Assembly (NCBI RefSeq): GCF_002850745.1
Contig: NZ_KZ559471.1
Coordinates: forward strand, 225,091-289,090
Origin: Nonomuraea indica
Lineage (GTDB): Bacteria > Actinomycetota > Actinomycetes > Streptosporangiales > Streptosporangiaceae
Length of the DNA stretch: 64,000 nucleotides
Direction: 5' to 3'
Numbering within the stretch: position 1 is the stretch's first letter; every line of letters starts with the position of its first letter. A program made the position numbers and the translations under genes. The notes below the pieces were generated by a model. That model was not told where the DNA came from. It searched no databases and saw only the letters and a list, made by a program, of their open reading frames with translations. Positions 43,478 to 51,518 of this stretch are shown here, in pieces.

Positions 43478-43635
43478 CGGCCCTCCGACCGGCGGCCCTC
43501 CACGCGCTCGCGCAGCCGTACCCTGATCTCCTCAGGGGTGTAGGCGCGGCGGCGGCGCTCCGCCCGCGCGATCGCCACACCCGTCGCCGCGACCCCCGCG
43601 ACCCCCGCCAGCCCGAGTATCTTCCACCAACGCAT
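43453..43635 (-). CDS. Small single-pass membrane protein
   Basis: A 60-residue protein beginning RWWKILGLAGVAGVAATGVA (one membrane helix), followed by a basic tail (ARAERRRRAYTPEEIRVRLR) predicted to lie in the cytoplasm. The end repeats EGR. I recall similar short proteins next to NlpC-like genes in related actinomycetes, but have not verified this. It is divergent from the gene at 43654 through an 18-bp promoter and appears leaderless (minus-strand TAGCCT, 6 nt spacing). Confidence 0.65.
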   Translation of the reverse strand: MRWWKILGLAGVAGVAATGVAIARAERRRRAYTPEEIRVRLRERVEGRRSEGRQPEGRNP

Positions 43636-43653
43636 GTGCCTAGGCTAGCGAGC
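43636..43653. promoter_or_regulatory. Second compact symmetrical divergent promoter
   Basis: Eighteen bp separate two divergent start codons (ATG 43635 minus, GTG 43654 plus). AGCCTAGGCT is a perfect 10-bp palindrome within CCTAGGCTAG. TAGGCT (43641-43646) is 7 nt from the plus GTG, and TAGCCT (43647-43642 on the minus strand) is 6 nt from the minus ATG. The arrangement matches that at 14848-14870. Confidence 0.6.
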
Positions 43654-44412
43654 GTGCTGACTCTCGATGAGGCCGTCGAACTGACCCGGACCGGCGATCT
43701 GTGGGTGTTCCGCGGGCGCTCCGTGCCCGACCGCGCGATCCAGACGATGACCAACAGCCCGGTCAACCACGTGGGCATGGCCATCGTCGTCGACGACCTG
43801 CCGCCGATGATGTGGCACGCCGAGCTGGGCAGATCGCTGCTCGACCTGTGGTCGGGCACCCACCGGCGCGGGGTGCAGCTGCACGACCTGCGCGACGCCG
43901 TGACGGTGTGGGCCAACCGCTACGGCCAGCGCGCCTGGCTGCGCCAGCTCGAACCCCAGGCCACCGCCGAGATGGAGGACGCCGCGCTGCGCACGGTCGC
44001 CCGGCTGGACGGCACCCCGTTCCCCAGCACGGCCCGCCTGGCCGCCCGCTGGGCGCGCGGCCGCGTCCCCAGGCCGCGGTTCCCGCGGTGGCGGCCGCGC
44101 ACCGACCCGGGGCCCACCGGGGAGCAGCACGCCGGGGAGGGGCGCACCGAGGCACGGCGGCTCAGGCAGGGGCGCACCGAGGCGCGGCGCACCGAGGCGC
44201 GGCGCATCGAGGAACGCGCGCTGGAGAGCGCCTACTGCGCCGAGGTCGTCGCGCTCACCTACGAGGAGATGGGGCTGCTGCCCACCGGGCGCCGCCCCCA
44301 CTGGTACGACCCGGGCAGGTTCTGGAGCGGCGACTCCCTCGACCTGCTCGGCGACCACAAGCTCGGCAACGAGATCACCGTGGGAGTGGAGCGCTCCGGC
44401 CCGGTGGCGTGA
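43654..44412 (+). CDS. Permuted NlpC/P60 (YiiX-like) papain-fold protein
   Basis: A 252-residue protein without signal peptide. The YiiX/YebB-like permuted NlpC/P60 pattern is visible: the catalytic His in TNSPVNHVGMAIVVDDLPPM comes first and the Cys in LESAYCAEVVALTYEEMGLL comes later. Between them, about residues 135-190 form a charged insertion with repeated RTEARR units that interrupts the fold. The family acts on amide or ester bonds, possibly of lipids or cell-wall peptides. It starts at GTG 43654, probably leaderless. Confidence 0.65.
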   Translation: MLTLDEAVELTRTGDLWVFRGRSVPDRAIQTMTNSPVNHVGMAIVVDDLPPMMWHAELGRSLLDLWSGTHRRGVQLHDLRDAVTVWANRYGQRAWLRQLEPQATAEMEDAALRTVARLDGTPFPSTARLAARWARGRVPRPRFPRWRPRTDPGPTGEQHAGEGRTEARRLRQGRTEARRTEARRIEERALESAYCAEVVALTYEEMGLLPTGRRPHWYDPGRFWSGDSLDLLGDHKLGNEITVGVERSGPVA

Positions 44413-44415
44413 CGC

Positions 44416-45402
44416 TCACACCGCCCCGGCCCGCGCGCCCGACCTCATGGGACAGAACAGCTGGCGGCGCCTTCCCAGGGACCAGGCCGCGGCCACCGCG
44501 AGACCGGCCGCGGCCAGGCTCACCACCCGGGTGAGCCGCACCGCGCGGCGGATGTCCCGCACCTCCGGCTTGCGGCCGTCGCCCATCTCGGGACGGTGCT
44601 CGGTCCGGCCTGCATAGACGTTCACGCCGCCCAGCGTGACGTCCAGCGCCCCGGCGAACGCCGCCTCGCACCGGCCCGCGTTCGGGCTGGGATGCCGGTG
44701 GCCGTCCCTGGCCAGCACGGCCAGCGCCCTGCGCCGGTCAGGGGCGGCGGCCACGGCCAGCAGGCCCGTGATCCGCGCCGGGACGAAGTTGGCCACGTCG
44801 TCCAGCCGCGCCGCCGCCCAGCCGAACCTCTCGTACCGCGGCGACCGGTGCCCCACCATCGCGTCCAGCGTGTTGACCGCCCGGTAGGCCAGCAGGCCCG
44901 GGACACCCGCCAACGCGCCCCAGAAGAGCGGGGCCACGACGGCGTCGGAGGTGTTCTCGGCCAGCGACTCCACGGTGGCGCGGGCCACTTCGGGCGCCTC
45001 CAGCGCGGACGGGTCGCGCCCGCACAGATGGGGCAGCCGGGCCCGCGCCCGCTCCAGGTCGCCGTCCTCCAGCGCCCCGGCCAGGTAGGCGCCCTCCCGC
45101 GCCAGGGTCGTGCCCCCCAGCACCGCCCACGTGGCGGCGGCGGTCAGCGCCGCGTGCGCCACAGGATGCCGTACGCGCTCGGCAGCCAGGCCGAGGCCTG
45201 TGACACCGCCCACGCACACCACCACGTGCAGCACGCCGTTCGGGCGCGCGTCGCCGTACAGGCGCCGCTCCACGGCCGCCGCCGCCCGGCCGAACAGCGC
45301 CACCGGATGACCGGCCCGCGGATCGGCGATGAGCGCGTCCAACAGCACCCCGGCGGCGATGCCGGCGGCGCGCGAGCGGGCCCGCTCAGACCAGATGGAC
45401 AC
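44416..45402 (-). CDS. cobD: Adenosylcobinamide-phosphate synthase (CobD/CbiB)
   Basis: A 328-residue membrane enzyme that attaches aminopropanol (phosphate) to adenosylcobyric acid in vitamin B12 synthesis. Family motifs are GVLLDALIADPRAGHPVALF, RATVESLAENTSDAVVAPLF, GLLAYRAVNTLDAMVGHRSP and HPSPNAGRCEAAFAGALDVT. Several hydrophobic helices place it in the cytoplasmic membrane. The GTG at 45402 overlaps the end of the upstream kinase-like gene by 17 bp. No other cobalamin gene is in the window, so the pathway is scattered. Confidence 0.95.
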   Translation of the reverse strand: MSIWSERARSRAAGIAAGVLLDALIADPRAGHPVALFGRAAAAVERRLYGDARPNGVLHVVVCVGGVTGLGLAAERVRHPVAHAALTAAATWAVLGGTTLAREGAYLAGALEDGDLERARARLPHLCGRDPSALEAPEVARATVESLAENTSDAVVAPLFWGALAGVPGLLAYRAVNTLDAMVGHRSPRYERFGWAAARLDDVANFVPARITGLLAVAAAPDRRRALAVLARDGHRHPSPNAGRCEAAFAGALDVTLGGVNVYAGRTEHRPEMGDGRKPEVRDIRRAVRLTRVVSLAAAGLAVAAAWSLGRRRQLFCPMRSGARAGAV

Positions 45403-46168
45403 GAAGCTCTTCCTCCTGCGCGTCCAGCCACGCGGCGGCCCGGCGGATGCGCTGCCCGGCCCCGTCGGCCCACATCCGGGCCCAGCCGCCGCCAGTCGCC
45501 GCCCGTTCGCGCATCACGTCGTACGAACGGTGGAAACGCAGCCGGGCCAGCTCCAGCAGCCGGCGCCGGTCGCGGGGCGGCACGCCGTACGCGTCGCAGA
45601 ACAACCGCAGCCGCGCCCCGACGTCCAGCCCGCGCAGCAGCGGATGCCGGTCGACCGGGTCGGCGATCGGCGCCCAGTGGCGCAGCGCGGTCACCACGTC
45701 GAACAGCCTCGTCGTCGGCCGCGCCAGATCGAAGTCGATCAGAGCGGCGGGCCGCCCGTCCCTGAACACCACGTTGTCCGGCGTCACGTCACAGTGCCCG
45801 ACAACCTCGGGCGGCGCGTCGTCGTTCGACCCGGCCTGCCACCCGCCCCGCTCCAGCGGGAACCCGGCGGTCGCGTCGTGGAACTCCCGCAGCAGCCCCG
45901 CCACCCCCGCCAACGCCTCGTCCCCGACGACCGCCGCCCGCAACCCCGTCGTCCCGGGCAGGTACGTGAGGACCTCGCGTCCCAGCTCGTCCACGCCCAC
46001 CACCCGCGGCGCCCCGTCGAAACCGGCGGCCTCGAGATGGCGGAGCAGGGCGTGCACGGCAGGTGTGAACGGGCCGACGGGCCTGCGCACGGTGTCACCG
46101 ACACGCACCACCCCGTCTGTCACGTCCCCGCCCTGAAGAGGGATCTCATGGAGGAGCGTCGCGACCAT
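45386..46168 (-). CDS. Aminoglycoside phosphotransferase (APH)-fold kinase
   Basis: A 260-residue protein kinase-like enzyme of the APH/choline kinase group. The catalytic loop VVGHCDVTPDNVVFRDGRPA contains HCDVTPDN (H-x-D-x4-N) and ALIDFDLARPTTRLFDVVTA supplies the metal-binding Asp (DFD). The N-terminal nucleotide-binding lobe is short and lacks an obvious Lys motif. It probably phosphorylates a small molecule; antibiotic resistance cannot be inferred. ATG 46168 follows TAAGGTG. Downstream overlap with cobD suggests cotranscription without obvious pathway link. Confidence 0.85.
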   Translation of the reverse strand: MVATLLHEIPLQGGDVTDGVVRVGDTVRRPVGPFTPAVHALLRHLEAAGFDGAPRVVGVDELGREVLTYLPGTTGLRAAVVGDEALAGVAGLLREFHDATAGFPLERGGWQAGSNDDAPPEVVGHCDVTPDNVVFRDGRPAALIDFDLARPTTRLFDVVTALRHWAPIADPVDRHPLLRGLDVGARLRLFCDAYGVPPRDRRRLLELARLRFHRSYDVMRERAATGGGWARMWADGAGQRIRRAAAWLDAQEEELRVHLV

Positions 46169-46321
46169 GCCACGACACCTTAGCCCCATATGTACGGCTC
46201 CCGCCTGGCGTTTTCGGCGACCGTAACCACCCGTACACCGGGCAGACGGATGGGCACGGCACGCTGGCACCGGCAGAACGTGTGCGTGACACGTCGCCGG
46301 ATCATGCACAATAAGGCGGGA

Positions 46322-46395
46322 GCGCCCTTAGCTCAGCTGGATAGAGCACCGGACTTCTAATCCGACGGTCGCAGGTTCGAATCCTGCAGGGCGCG
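46322..46395 (+). tRNA. tRNA-Arg (anticodon TCT)
   Basis: A 74-nt cloverleaf. The acceptor stem GCGCCCT pairs with AGGGCGC, the D-arm is GCTC-AGCTGGATA-GAGC, the anticodon loop is CTTCTAA (anticodon TCT, reading AGA) and the T-arm is GCAGG-TTCGAAT-CCTGC; CCA is not encoded. The anticodon stem has one mismatch at its base (C27/A43). CACAAT at 46307-46312 could be the -10 element. Its 3' part serves as an integration site: 44 nt recur at 51519. Confidence 0.97.
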
Positions 46396-46396
46396 C
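46353..46396 (+). repeat. att-like 44-bp repeat, left copy (within tRNA-Arg)
   Basis: From the anticodon loop to one base past the tRNA (46353-46396), this segment matches 51519-51562 at 43 of 44 positions. That is the typical length and place of a tRNA 3'-end attachment site for a tyrosine integrase. Confidence 0.85.
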
Positions 46397-46400
46397 AACC

Positions 46401-46435
46401 AAGACCAGCTCAAACACCGTCTGAGCTGGTCTTTT
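46401..46435 (+). terminator. Intrinsic terminator after tRNA-Arg
   Basis: AAGACCAGCTCA (46401-46412) pairs perfectly with TGAGCTGGTCTT (46422-46433), followed by TT. A textbook rho-independent terminator with a 12-bp stem. Confidence 0.9.
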
Positions 46436-46577
46436 GCATGATCGGCGGCGTGGCGCGGCAGGCAGCGGGAGGCCGCCGCGAGCAGCCCTGTGCCAGTGGT
46501 CACGGAACATACGCGGAATGCTCGCAGGAGCGTTTGCCCAGGTCGGTGCGGCGGTTTCGAGCCCCGGAACGGCGAAA

Positions 46578-46602
46578 GGACCCCGAGATGTCCCGGGGTC
46601 CT
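46578..46602 (-). terminator. Hairpin downstream of the FtsK-like remnant
   Basis: AGGACCCCG and CGGGGTCCT form a 9-bp stem with a 7-nt loop, 15 bp beyond the stop of the minus-strand remnant; on that strand it is followed by TTTCGCC. A likely terminator. Confidence 0.65.
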
Positions 46603-46616
46603 GCCGTGGGTTGTGG

Positions 46617-46905
46617 TCACGCCGCGAGTGCTTCCAGGATGCGCCGGTTGGCGACGTCCCGTTGGCAGAGCATGCGGACGGTGACGGTGTCGGCCCAGGA
46701 GGTGCAGGTGACCTTGTCGAGCCGGGGCAGGTAGTCGCGGCCTCGCAGGTGCCGGCCGAGGCCGGAGACGGTCATGACCGGGTGCCAGTGACGCCGGTAG
46801 ACCAGACGAGCCGCCACCAGGCCAGCAGCCGGTAGCCCACCCAGCGGGCGAAGCCGGCGCGGTCGGTCAGCGCCCAGGCGACGAGGCCGGCCGGGACGGG
46901 CGTGC
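46617..46905 (-). pseudogene. Remnant of an FtsK/TraSA-like conjugative translocase (N-terminal part)
   Basis: Two frames together give a continuous match to the N-terminal region of actinobacterial TraSA/FtsK-type translocases: GLVAWALTDRAGFARWVGYR with LLAWWR in one frame, then YRRHWHPVMTVSGLGRHLRG and RDYLPRLDKVTCTSWADTVT with VRML in the other. The frame changes at about 46799-46806. A stop at 46617 removes the ATPase domain, and the N-terminal helices are cut at about 46900, where the next, opposite gene begins. Non-functional; evidence of a former conjugative element. Confidence 0.6.
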
Positions 46906-46972
46906 TGAGCTGTCCCAGCCCGAACCCGCCCAAAGCGCCGAACAGGACATCGAGAGAATCGCCGCCGTACTC

Positions 46973-47896
46973 GTGGACTACTCCACTCCCGCAGACGGCC
47001 CCATCGACATCGAAGCGCTCGCGGGCGCGGTCGCCGCCGCCAAACGCAACTACCAGGCGTGCCGATACGCCGAAGTGACCGCCAAACTGCCGGTCCTCCT
47101 GCGCCGGCTCCGCGCCGCCTGCGCATCCTTGCACGGCGACGACCGGCTACGAGCTCACGCCTTGTGCGCCGAGGCGTACCACGTGACCGCTTCCATCCTG
47201 CTCAAGCAGGAAGACAAGGGCCTGGCATGGCTCGCCGCGGACCGCAGTGTCCAAGCCGTGCACGCCAGCCAGAGCCCGCTCATGATCGGTTCAAGTTCCC
47301 GCATCATCACCCACGCCCTTATGGACGGCGGACACCACCGCGCCGCCACCGACAACGCACGCGGCGCAGCCCAACGCATGGACGCCGACCTCACCACCCC
47401 ATCCCCGGACGACCTGTCCATCTACGGGTCTCTGCTGCTACGCGGAGCCATCGCCGCCGCCAACACCGGCAACCGGCACAACACCGCCGAACTCCTCGAC
47501 GAAGCCGCCGAGGCCGGCACCCGGCTCGGCCACGACGCCAACCACATGTGGACCGCGTTCGGCCCCAACAACGTCCTGTGCCACCGGGTCAACGTCGCCC
47601 TGCGCTTCGGCGACGCCGGCACCGCCATCGACTACGCCCGCCAGGTCGAGCTGGACAAGCTCCCCATCAACGAACGCAAGGCCACGCTGCTGCTCGACAC
47701 CTCCCGCGCGTTCCTCATGTGGAACCAGCACGACAAGGCCCTGCACATCCTGCGCGCCGCAGGCGAGATCGCCCCCGAGGAAATCACCGGCCGCCCCGCA
47801 GCCCTCCGGCTGGTACGTGACATCCTGGCAACCGCCCCGATCAGCGTCCGCCGCGAAGCCGACGAGTACGCGGCAACCCTGGGAGTCATCGCGTGA
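46973..47896 (+). CDS. TPR-like regulator, apparently lacking its N-terminal HTH
   Basis: A 307-residue helical protein. YRYAEV-type repeats (NYQACRYAEVTAKLPVLLRR, RAHALCAEAYHVTASILLKQ) resemble the C-terminal helical region of actinobacterial XRE regulators paired with a flavoprotein. The frame stays open upstream (AQSAEQDIERIAAVL) into the FtsK-like debris, but no helix-turn-helix is found, so the gene is probably truncated at about 46900. Whether it is still expressed from the GTG at 46973 is unclear. It overlaps the next start as GTGA. Confidence 0.6.
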   Translation: MDYSTPADGPIDIEALAGAVAAAKRNYQACRYAEVTAKLPVLLRRLRAACASLHGDDRLRAHALCAEAYHVTASILLKQEDKGLAWLAADRSVQAVHASQSPLMIGSSSRIITHALMDGGHHRAATDNARGAAQRMDADLTTPSPDDLSIYGSLLLRGAIAAANTGNRHNTAELLDEAAEAGTRLGHDANHMWTAFGPNNVLCHRVNVALRFGDAGTAIDYARQVELDKLPINERKATLLLDTSRAFLMWNQHDKALHILRAAGEIAPEEITGRPAALRLVRDILATAPISVRREADEYAATLGVIA

Positions 47897-48426
47897 CCCA
47901 ACCCGGCAAGGTCCTCCACATCATCGTCTGCGCCGCCGGCCCCGCCCCCGACGTCGGACGCCTCGTCACCCTCGCCCAAGACGCCGGCTGGACCGTCCAG
48001 ATCATCGCCACCCCATCGGCCCTCGACTTCATCGACGTCACCGAACTGGAGAAGCAGACCGGCCGCCCCGTCCGCAGCCAGTACCGCAAGCCCCACGAAC
48101 CCAAGTCCCCCAGGGCCGACGCCATCATCGTCGCCCCCGCGACCTACAACACCATCAACAAGTTCGCCCACGGCATCGCCGACACCTACGCCCTCGGCCT
48201 CCTGTCCGAAGCCCCAGGACTCGGCATCCCGGTGGTGATCCTGCCCTTCGTCAACACAGCACTGGCCTCACGCACACCGTTCCAACGCAGCGTCGACCAA
48301 CTCCGCGCCGAAGGCGTCCGCGTCCTGCTCGGCCCAGGCCAGTTCGAGCCGCACCCGCCAAGCTCCGGAGCGGAACGCATCGACAGCTACCCCTGGGCTG
48401 CGGCACTGGAGAACTTGCCGAATTGA
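47893..48426 (+). CDS. Flavoprotein of the PPC-decarboxylase/EpiD-like fold
   Basis: A 177-residue homologue of flavin-binding cysteine decarboxylases. VLHIIVCAAGPAPDVGRLVT is the first strand and loop, ADAIIVAPATYNTINKFAHG contains the PxxxNT-type motif (PATYNTINK) that binds FMN, and GIPVVILPFVNTALASRTPF follows. The His expected in the decarboxylase active site is not obvious. This family is often coupled to XRE-type regulators in actinomycetes; its role there is unknown to me. GTG start, 4-nt overlap with the preceding gene. Confidence 0.8.
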   Translation: MTQPGKVLHIIVCAAGPAPDVGRLVTLAQDAGWTVQIIATPSALDFIDVTELEKQTGRPVRSQYRKPHEPKSPRADAIIVAPATYNTINKFAHGIADTYALGLLSEAPGLGIPVVILPFVNTALASRTPFQRSVDQLRAEGVRVLLGPGQFEPHPPSSGAERIDSYPWAAALENLPN

Positions 48427-48814
48427 TCTGTTAGGTATCAAGGCGGCGGCGCGGCGCGCCGCCGTACCCCCGGCCCTCCGCCCGCCCGCCGTCCGGGCGT
48501 GCGGCCCTGGGGGCCGGTCCCGGACGGCGGCGGGACACCGGGCCGGGTACCGCAAGCCAGCCGCGCCGTAGGGACCGAACGCTCCGACCAAGGTTGCCAC
48601 GCCGCCGCACAGATGCGCCCCCACGATCGCCATAGCGTGGCTGGCCGCTGTACGTGGCTGGGGGCGATCGAAGGTCCAGGGCTTCGTCCCTCAGCCCCGG
48701 CCCACCGGGCAACGTGGCTGATCACCTTATAAACGGTAGACGGCGATCAGGCTCAGCGCTCAGTTCGTGCACTCCGAGCCCTCCGTTACCGTGCGAGCGT
48801 CCTCATTGCCAGCC
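48427..48814. other. Non-coding region of the island
   Basis: A 388-bp gap. A GC-rich hairpin (CGGCGGCGCG...CGCGCCGCCG, about 48443-48464) just after the flavoprotein stop is a likely terminator. The rest holds no reading frame I would defend; open frames there are short and of low-complexity Arg/Ala/Gly composition. Confidence 0.5.
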
Positions 48815-49228
48815 CTACGATAAGTCGTACTCGTCGATCCACAGATCGGCGCCAGCTCTGTGAAGAATACTGATGGCTTCTTCGTCGAGAACGAGCCCTC
48901 GCAGGCTGGAGTGCTCTCCCGGTTCGAACGACCGAAGCATGACCAACGTGGCCGCTGCGCCACCAGCGGTCAGCTCTCCGATTCGATCCCAGGCGCCGGC
49001 TAACTGATTCATCACAGCTTCCACCTGCTCATTTAGTGAGGTGGTCCCCGCAAGACCGGAGTCGAGCATCCATTCGTGTCGTGGCGGTATCAGGCGCCCA
49101 CTCTTCCCGCCGCGTCGTGACTCCTTCGCCTCAGACCGAGTCGGCTCGACACCTACGTATTGGGCGATCTGCCCAGGATCCAGTTCATCGGACTGGATCA
49201 TGAAGTAGACCTGCTGCTCGACGACCAC
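48815..49228 (-). CDS. DUF4279 domain protein
   Basis: A protein of about 137 residues matching DUF4279: YFMIQSDELDPGQIAQYVGV with the PTRS that follows, then RHEWMLDSGLAGTTSLNEQV and a C-terminal LILHRAGADLWIDEYDLS-like end. DUF4279 proteins are small, cytoplasmic and often found next to toxin or phage-related genes; the role is unknown. Starts possible at GTG 49228 or TTG 49249, neither with a clear ribosome-binding site. Local GC is lower than the chromosome average, in keeping with horizontal transfer. Confidence 0.7.
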   Translation of the reverse strand: MVVEQQVYFMIQSDELDPGQIAQYVGVEPTRSEAKESRRGGKSGRLIPPRHEWMLDSGLAGTTSLNEQVEAVMNQLAGAWDRIGELTAGGAAATLVMLRSFEPGEHSSLRGLVLDEEAISILHRAGADLWIDEYDLS

Positions 49229-49474
49229 GTGGATACGGTAGCGGTTCAAGGGTTGGCGGACGCCTGCATGACTTGAAAGGGCAATCACAGGACCAGCGCA
49301 TGATCGTCGTGCCAGGTGTGGCAGGTGCAAGGTTGGAACTTGCGTAGGCTGATCCGACGGTTTTACAGCCTTCCGACTGTCGCCCAACGGCCCCGCCCCT
49401 TTAGGCAGGCAGCTTCGCTTGCGCGGAAATGTCGGTCGCGTGCTCTACCGTGTCCGTCCATCGAAGAGTTGACC

Positions 49475-50020
49475 ATGGTGCAAGACCAGCACAGGAGCGC
49501 TTTCGTGGGTGTTTTCTATGAGTACTACCGTGCCCCGGACCGCGTCGCGGCGACCGTCCATCCAGAGCATTCGCGTGTGATCGCCGACGCCTCTCGTGGG
49601 GTCCCGGTGTTCGACGTGGTGGAGACCAAATGGATCGACCCTATGGTGGTCCTGGGCAAACTCGTGGCCTTCGCGTGCGAAGTGGGCTGGTCCGTGGACC
49701 TGGTCGAGACCGAGGATCTGTACCCGCCCCCGGAGGGGGCCCCGCGAAGCGACGAGGAGTGGGATGCCCTGCCGGAGGACTCTCCATACGTGGATGGGCC
49801 GGGAATCGCGGAGCTGTCGGTGAAGGTACGCGACGTGCTTGCCGATGTGGACGACGCACGCTTGCCGGCACTGGCCGAACAATGGGCGGCCATCGAGGAG
49901 TTCTCACACTTCACCGACGATGACGACGGTTACATGCTGTCGCTCATCAAGGACCTTGTCGGTTTGGCTCGTCGAGCGAGAGAAAGCGATCAATTGCTCT
50001 ACTGCTGGATGTGCTGGTGA
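49475..50020 (+). CDS. Hypothetical acidic cytoplasmic protein
   Basis: A 181-residue protein that I do not recognise. It begins VQDQHRSAFVGVFYEYYRAP, has a central PPPEGAPRSDEEWDALPEDS segment, and ends with acidic FTDDDDGYMLSLIKDLVGLA and YCWMCW. It is strongly acidic, without signal peptide or membrane helix. ATG 49475 is supported by GAAGAG 6-7 nt upstream. It is cargo of the tRNA-Arg island; size and acidity would fit an immunity-type protein, but that is speculation. Confidence 0.6.
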   Translation: MVQDQHRSAFVGVFYEYYRAPDRVAATVHPEHSRVIADASRGVPVFDVVETKWIDPMVVLGKLVAFACEVGWSVDLVETEDLYPPPEGAPRSDEEWDALPEDSPYVDGPGIAELSVKVRDVLADVDDARLPALAEQWAAIEEFSHFTDDDDGYMLSLIKDLVGLARRARESDQLLYCWMCW

Positions 50021-50472
50021 CCGGCGGCTCGCATAACCATGATGGGATTGCTCGTCGCCACGGTTCCCGGCGTAGCGGCGTGCAACAGTCCGCACATCGG
50101 CCCGGCTGGGTTCAGCTGGAGCAGGAAGGGCCAGACGTTGGAGGGCTGCGTCCACACGGATGACCCCCGGCCGAGGGCAGCTCTAGTTGCAGCTCTGGTT
50201 GCAATCCAGCCTCGTACAGCGCCGTTCCAGTAGAACCAGCATGGCCAGGTGGTCCAGGTTGAACTGATCCGGACGGCCGAGATCCGAGCTGCTAATGCGG
50301 TTTGGGCGGTGGGTCTGGCGTCGTGCCATGTTGCGCGCCCGTTAGGAGGGTGATCGACTTCAGTCCAACGTAAGCAGACCGTTACTAAACAGCGTGGCGA
50401 TTTCGCCGATCGAAGCGCTCAATCACGGCAACCAGGCCGTACGCCTGCGCTGCCCGTGATCGATGGGCCACA
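50021..50472. other. Non-coding region of the island
   Basis: A 452-bp gap of lower GC between two plus-strand genes. It presumably carries the promoter of the methyltransferase gene. A 64-codon frame at 50039-50233 was considered and rejected. No RNA gene seen. Confidence 0.5.
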
Positions 50473-51237
50473 ATGGCCCGCATGTCTGCTATGCCCGAGA
50501 AACATGTTGAGCCCGCATCTTCGTCGCGATTCAACGACTACGACAGGATCGCCGAGGGGTACACGGCCGAGAACGAGACCAGCCTCCTGAACGCGTACTA
50601 CGAACGGCCCGCGATGCTGGAGCTCGCCGGGGACGTGACCGGAAGGCGTATCCTCGACGCCGGCTGCGGCTCGGGTCCCCTGTTCTCCGCGCTGCGCGAT
50701 CGAGGTGCCATCGTGACCGGCATCGACGCGAGCGCCGGGATGCTGGAGATGGCCCGACGGCGGTTGGGCGCCGACGCGGATCTGCGGGTCGTTGACCTGG
50801 CCGGTCCACTGCCCTTTCTCGACGAGGCGTTTGACGACGTCATCGCGTCCCTGGTGCTGCACTACCTGGAGGACTGGGGACCGACGCTGGCCGAGCTGCG
50901 ACGCGTGCTGAGGCCTGGTGGCAGACTCCTCCTCTCGGTCGATCATCCATTCATGAGCACCCTCATGCTGCGCATGGCCGGGGAAAAGCCCAAGTACTTC
51001 GAGACCCGCAACCGGACCGAAGAATGGACCATGGGCGGGCAGACCGGCCAGATGAGCTTCTGGGACCGGCCGCTGCACGCGATGACCGAGGCCTTCACCG
51101 CGGCTGGCTTTCGCATCAGCGTCATCAGCGAACCGCCGTTTGTGCCGGAAGCCCGCGAGGTGTTTCCCGAGGAGTTCCGCGAGATCACCGGCCCGAGGTT
51201 CCTGTGCTTCCTGTTCTTCGTTCTCGAAGCCGGTTAA
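50473..51237 (+). CDS. Class I SAM-dependent methyltransferase
   Basis: A 254-residue Rossmann-fold methyltransferase. Motif I is RILDAGCGSGPLFSALRDRG, motif II acidic residue in VTGIDAS, and the post-motif region ASLVLHYLEDWGPTLAELRR and VLRPGGRLLLSVDHP are typical of the Methyltransf_11/UbiE-like group acting on small molecules. The C-terminal third (FWDRPLHAMTEAFTAAGFRI) would shape the substrate site. Two in-frame ATGs (50473, 50482) are possible. Last cargo gene of the island. Confidence 0.9.
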   Translation: MARMSAMPEKHVEPASSSRFNDYDRIAEGYTAENETSLLNAYYERPAMLELAGDVTGRRILDAGCGSGPLFSALRDRGAIVTGIDASAGMLEMARRRLGADADLRVVDLAGPLPFLDEAFDDVIASLVLHYLEDWGPTLAELRRVLRPGGRLLLSVDHPFMSTLMLRMAGEKPKYFETRNRTEEWTMGGQTGQMSFWDRPLHAMTEAFTAAGFRISVISEPPFVPEAREVFPEEFREITGPRFLCFLFFVLEAG

Positions 51238-51266
51238 CGGCGCCTGTAAAGATCAATTGCGGTGAT

Positions 51267-51307
51267 TGAGCGTTTCAGTGGACGATTCCCGTCAACTGAA
51301 ACGCTCA
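51267..51307 (+). terminator. Strong hairpin after the methyltransferase gene
   Basis: TGAGCGTTTCAGT (51267-51279) pairs perfectly with ACTGAAACGCTCA (51295-51307) across a 15-nt loop, 30 bp after the stop. No T-tract follows. A terminator is likely, but a recombinase-related structure near the island end is also possible. Confidence 0.65.
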
Positions 51308-51518
51308 CTCACACCTTGCCGAGCGGGTCAGCGGTGTATAGCTCACTACGCCCGAGACCGCTCTCGTTGGAACAGTCGGCCATCTGGGACCCCTACTGGT
51401 GATGGGGGATGGCATCCCCGGAAGATCCGGAACATGCACGGAATGGTCTCAGCCTGGCTTGCTCGACACCATGGAAGATGGCAGGTCACGCCGCCAGCCG
51501 ACTCACCAGCCACACTCC

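Noticed and set aside
44416..45402. Cobalamin biosynthesis cluster or B12 riboswitch around cobD
   Set aside because: No other cob/cbi gene and no recognisable riboswitch consensus nearby; cobD is isolated and overlaps an unrelated kinase-like gene.
45386..46168. Aminoglycoside-resistance gene
   Set aside because: The fold matches APH-like kinases, but the family is broad and no resistance context is present.
48268..48712. Minus-strand open frames in the gap after the flavoprotein gene
   Set aside because: Partly antisense to the flavoprotein gene and of Arg/Ala/Gly-rich low-complexity composition.
50039..50233. 64-codon frame starting MMGLLVATVPGVAAC, resembling a lipoprotein signal
   Set aside because: No ribosome-binding site, very short hydrophobic stretch, no charged N-region and no recognisable mature part; probably chance in an intergenic region.
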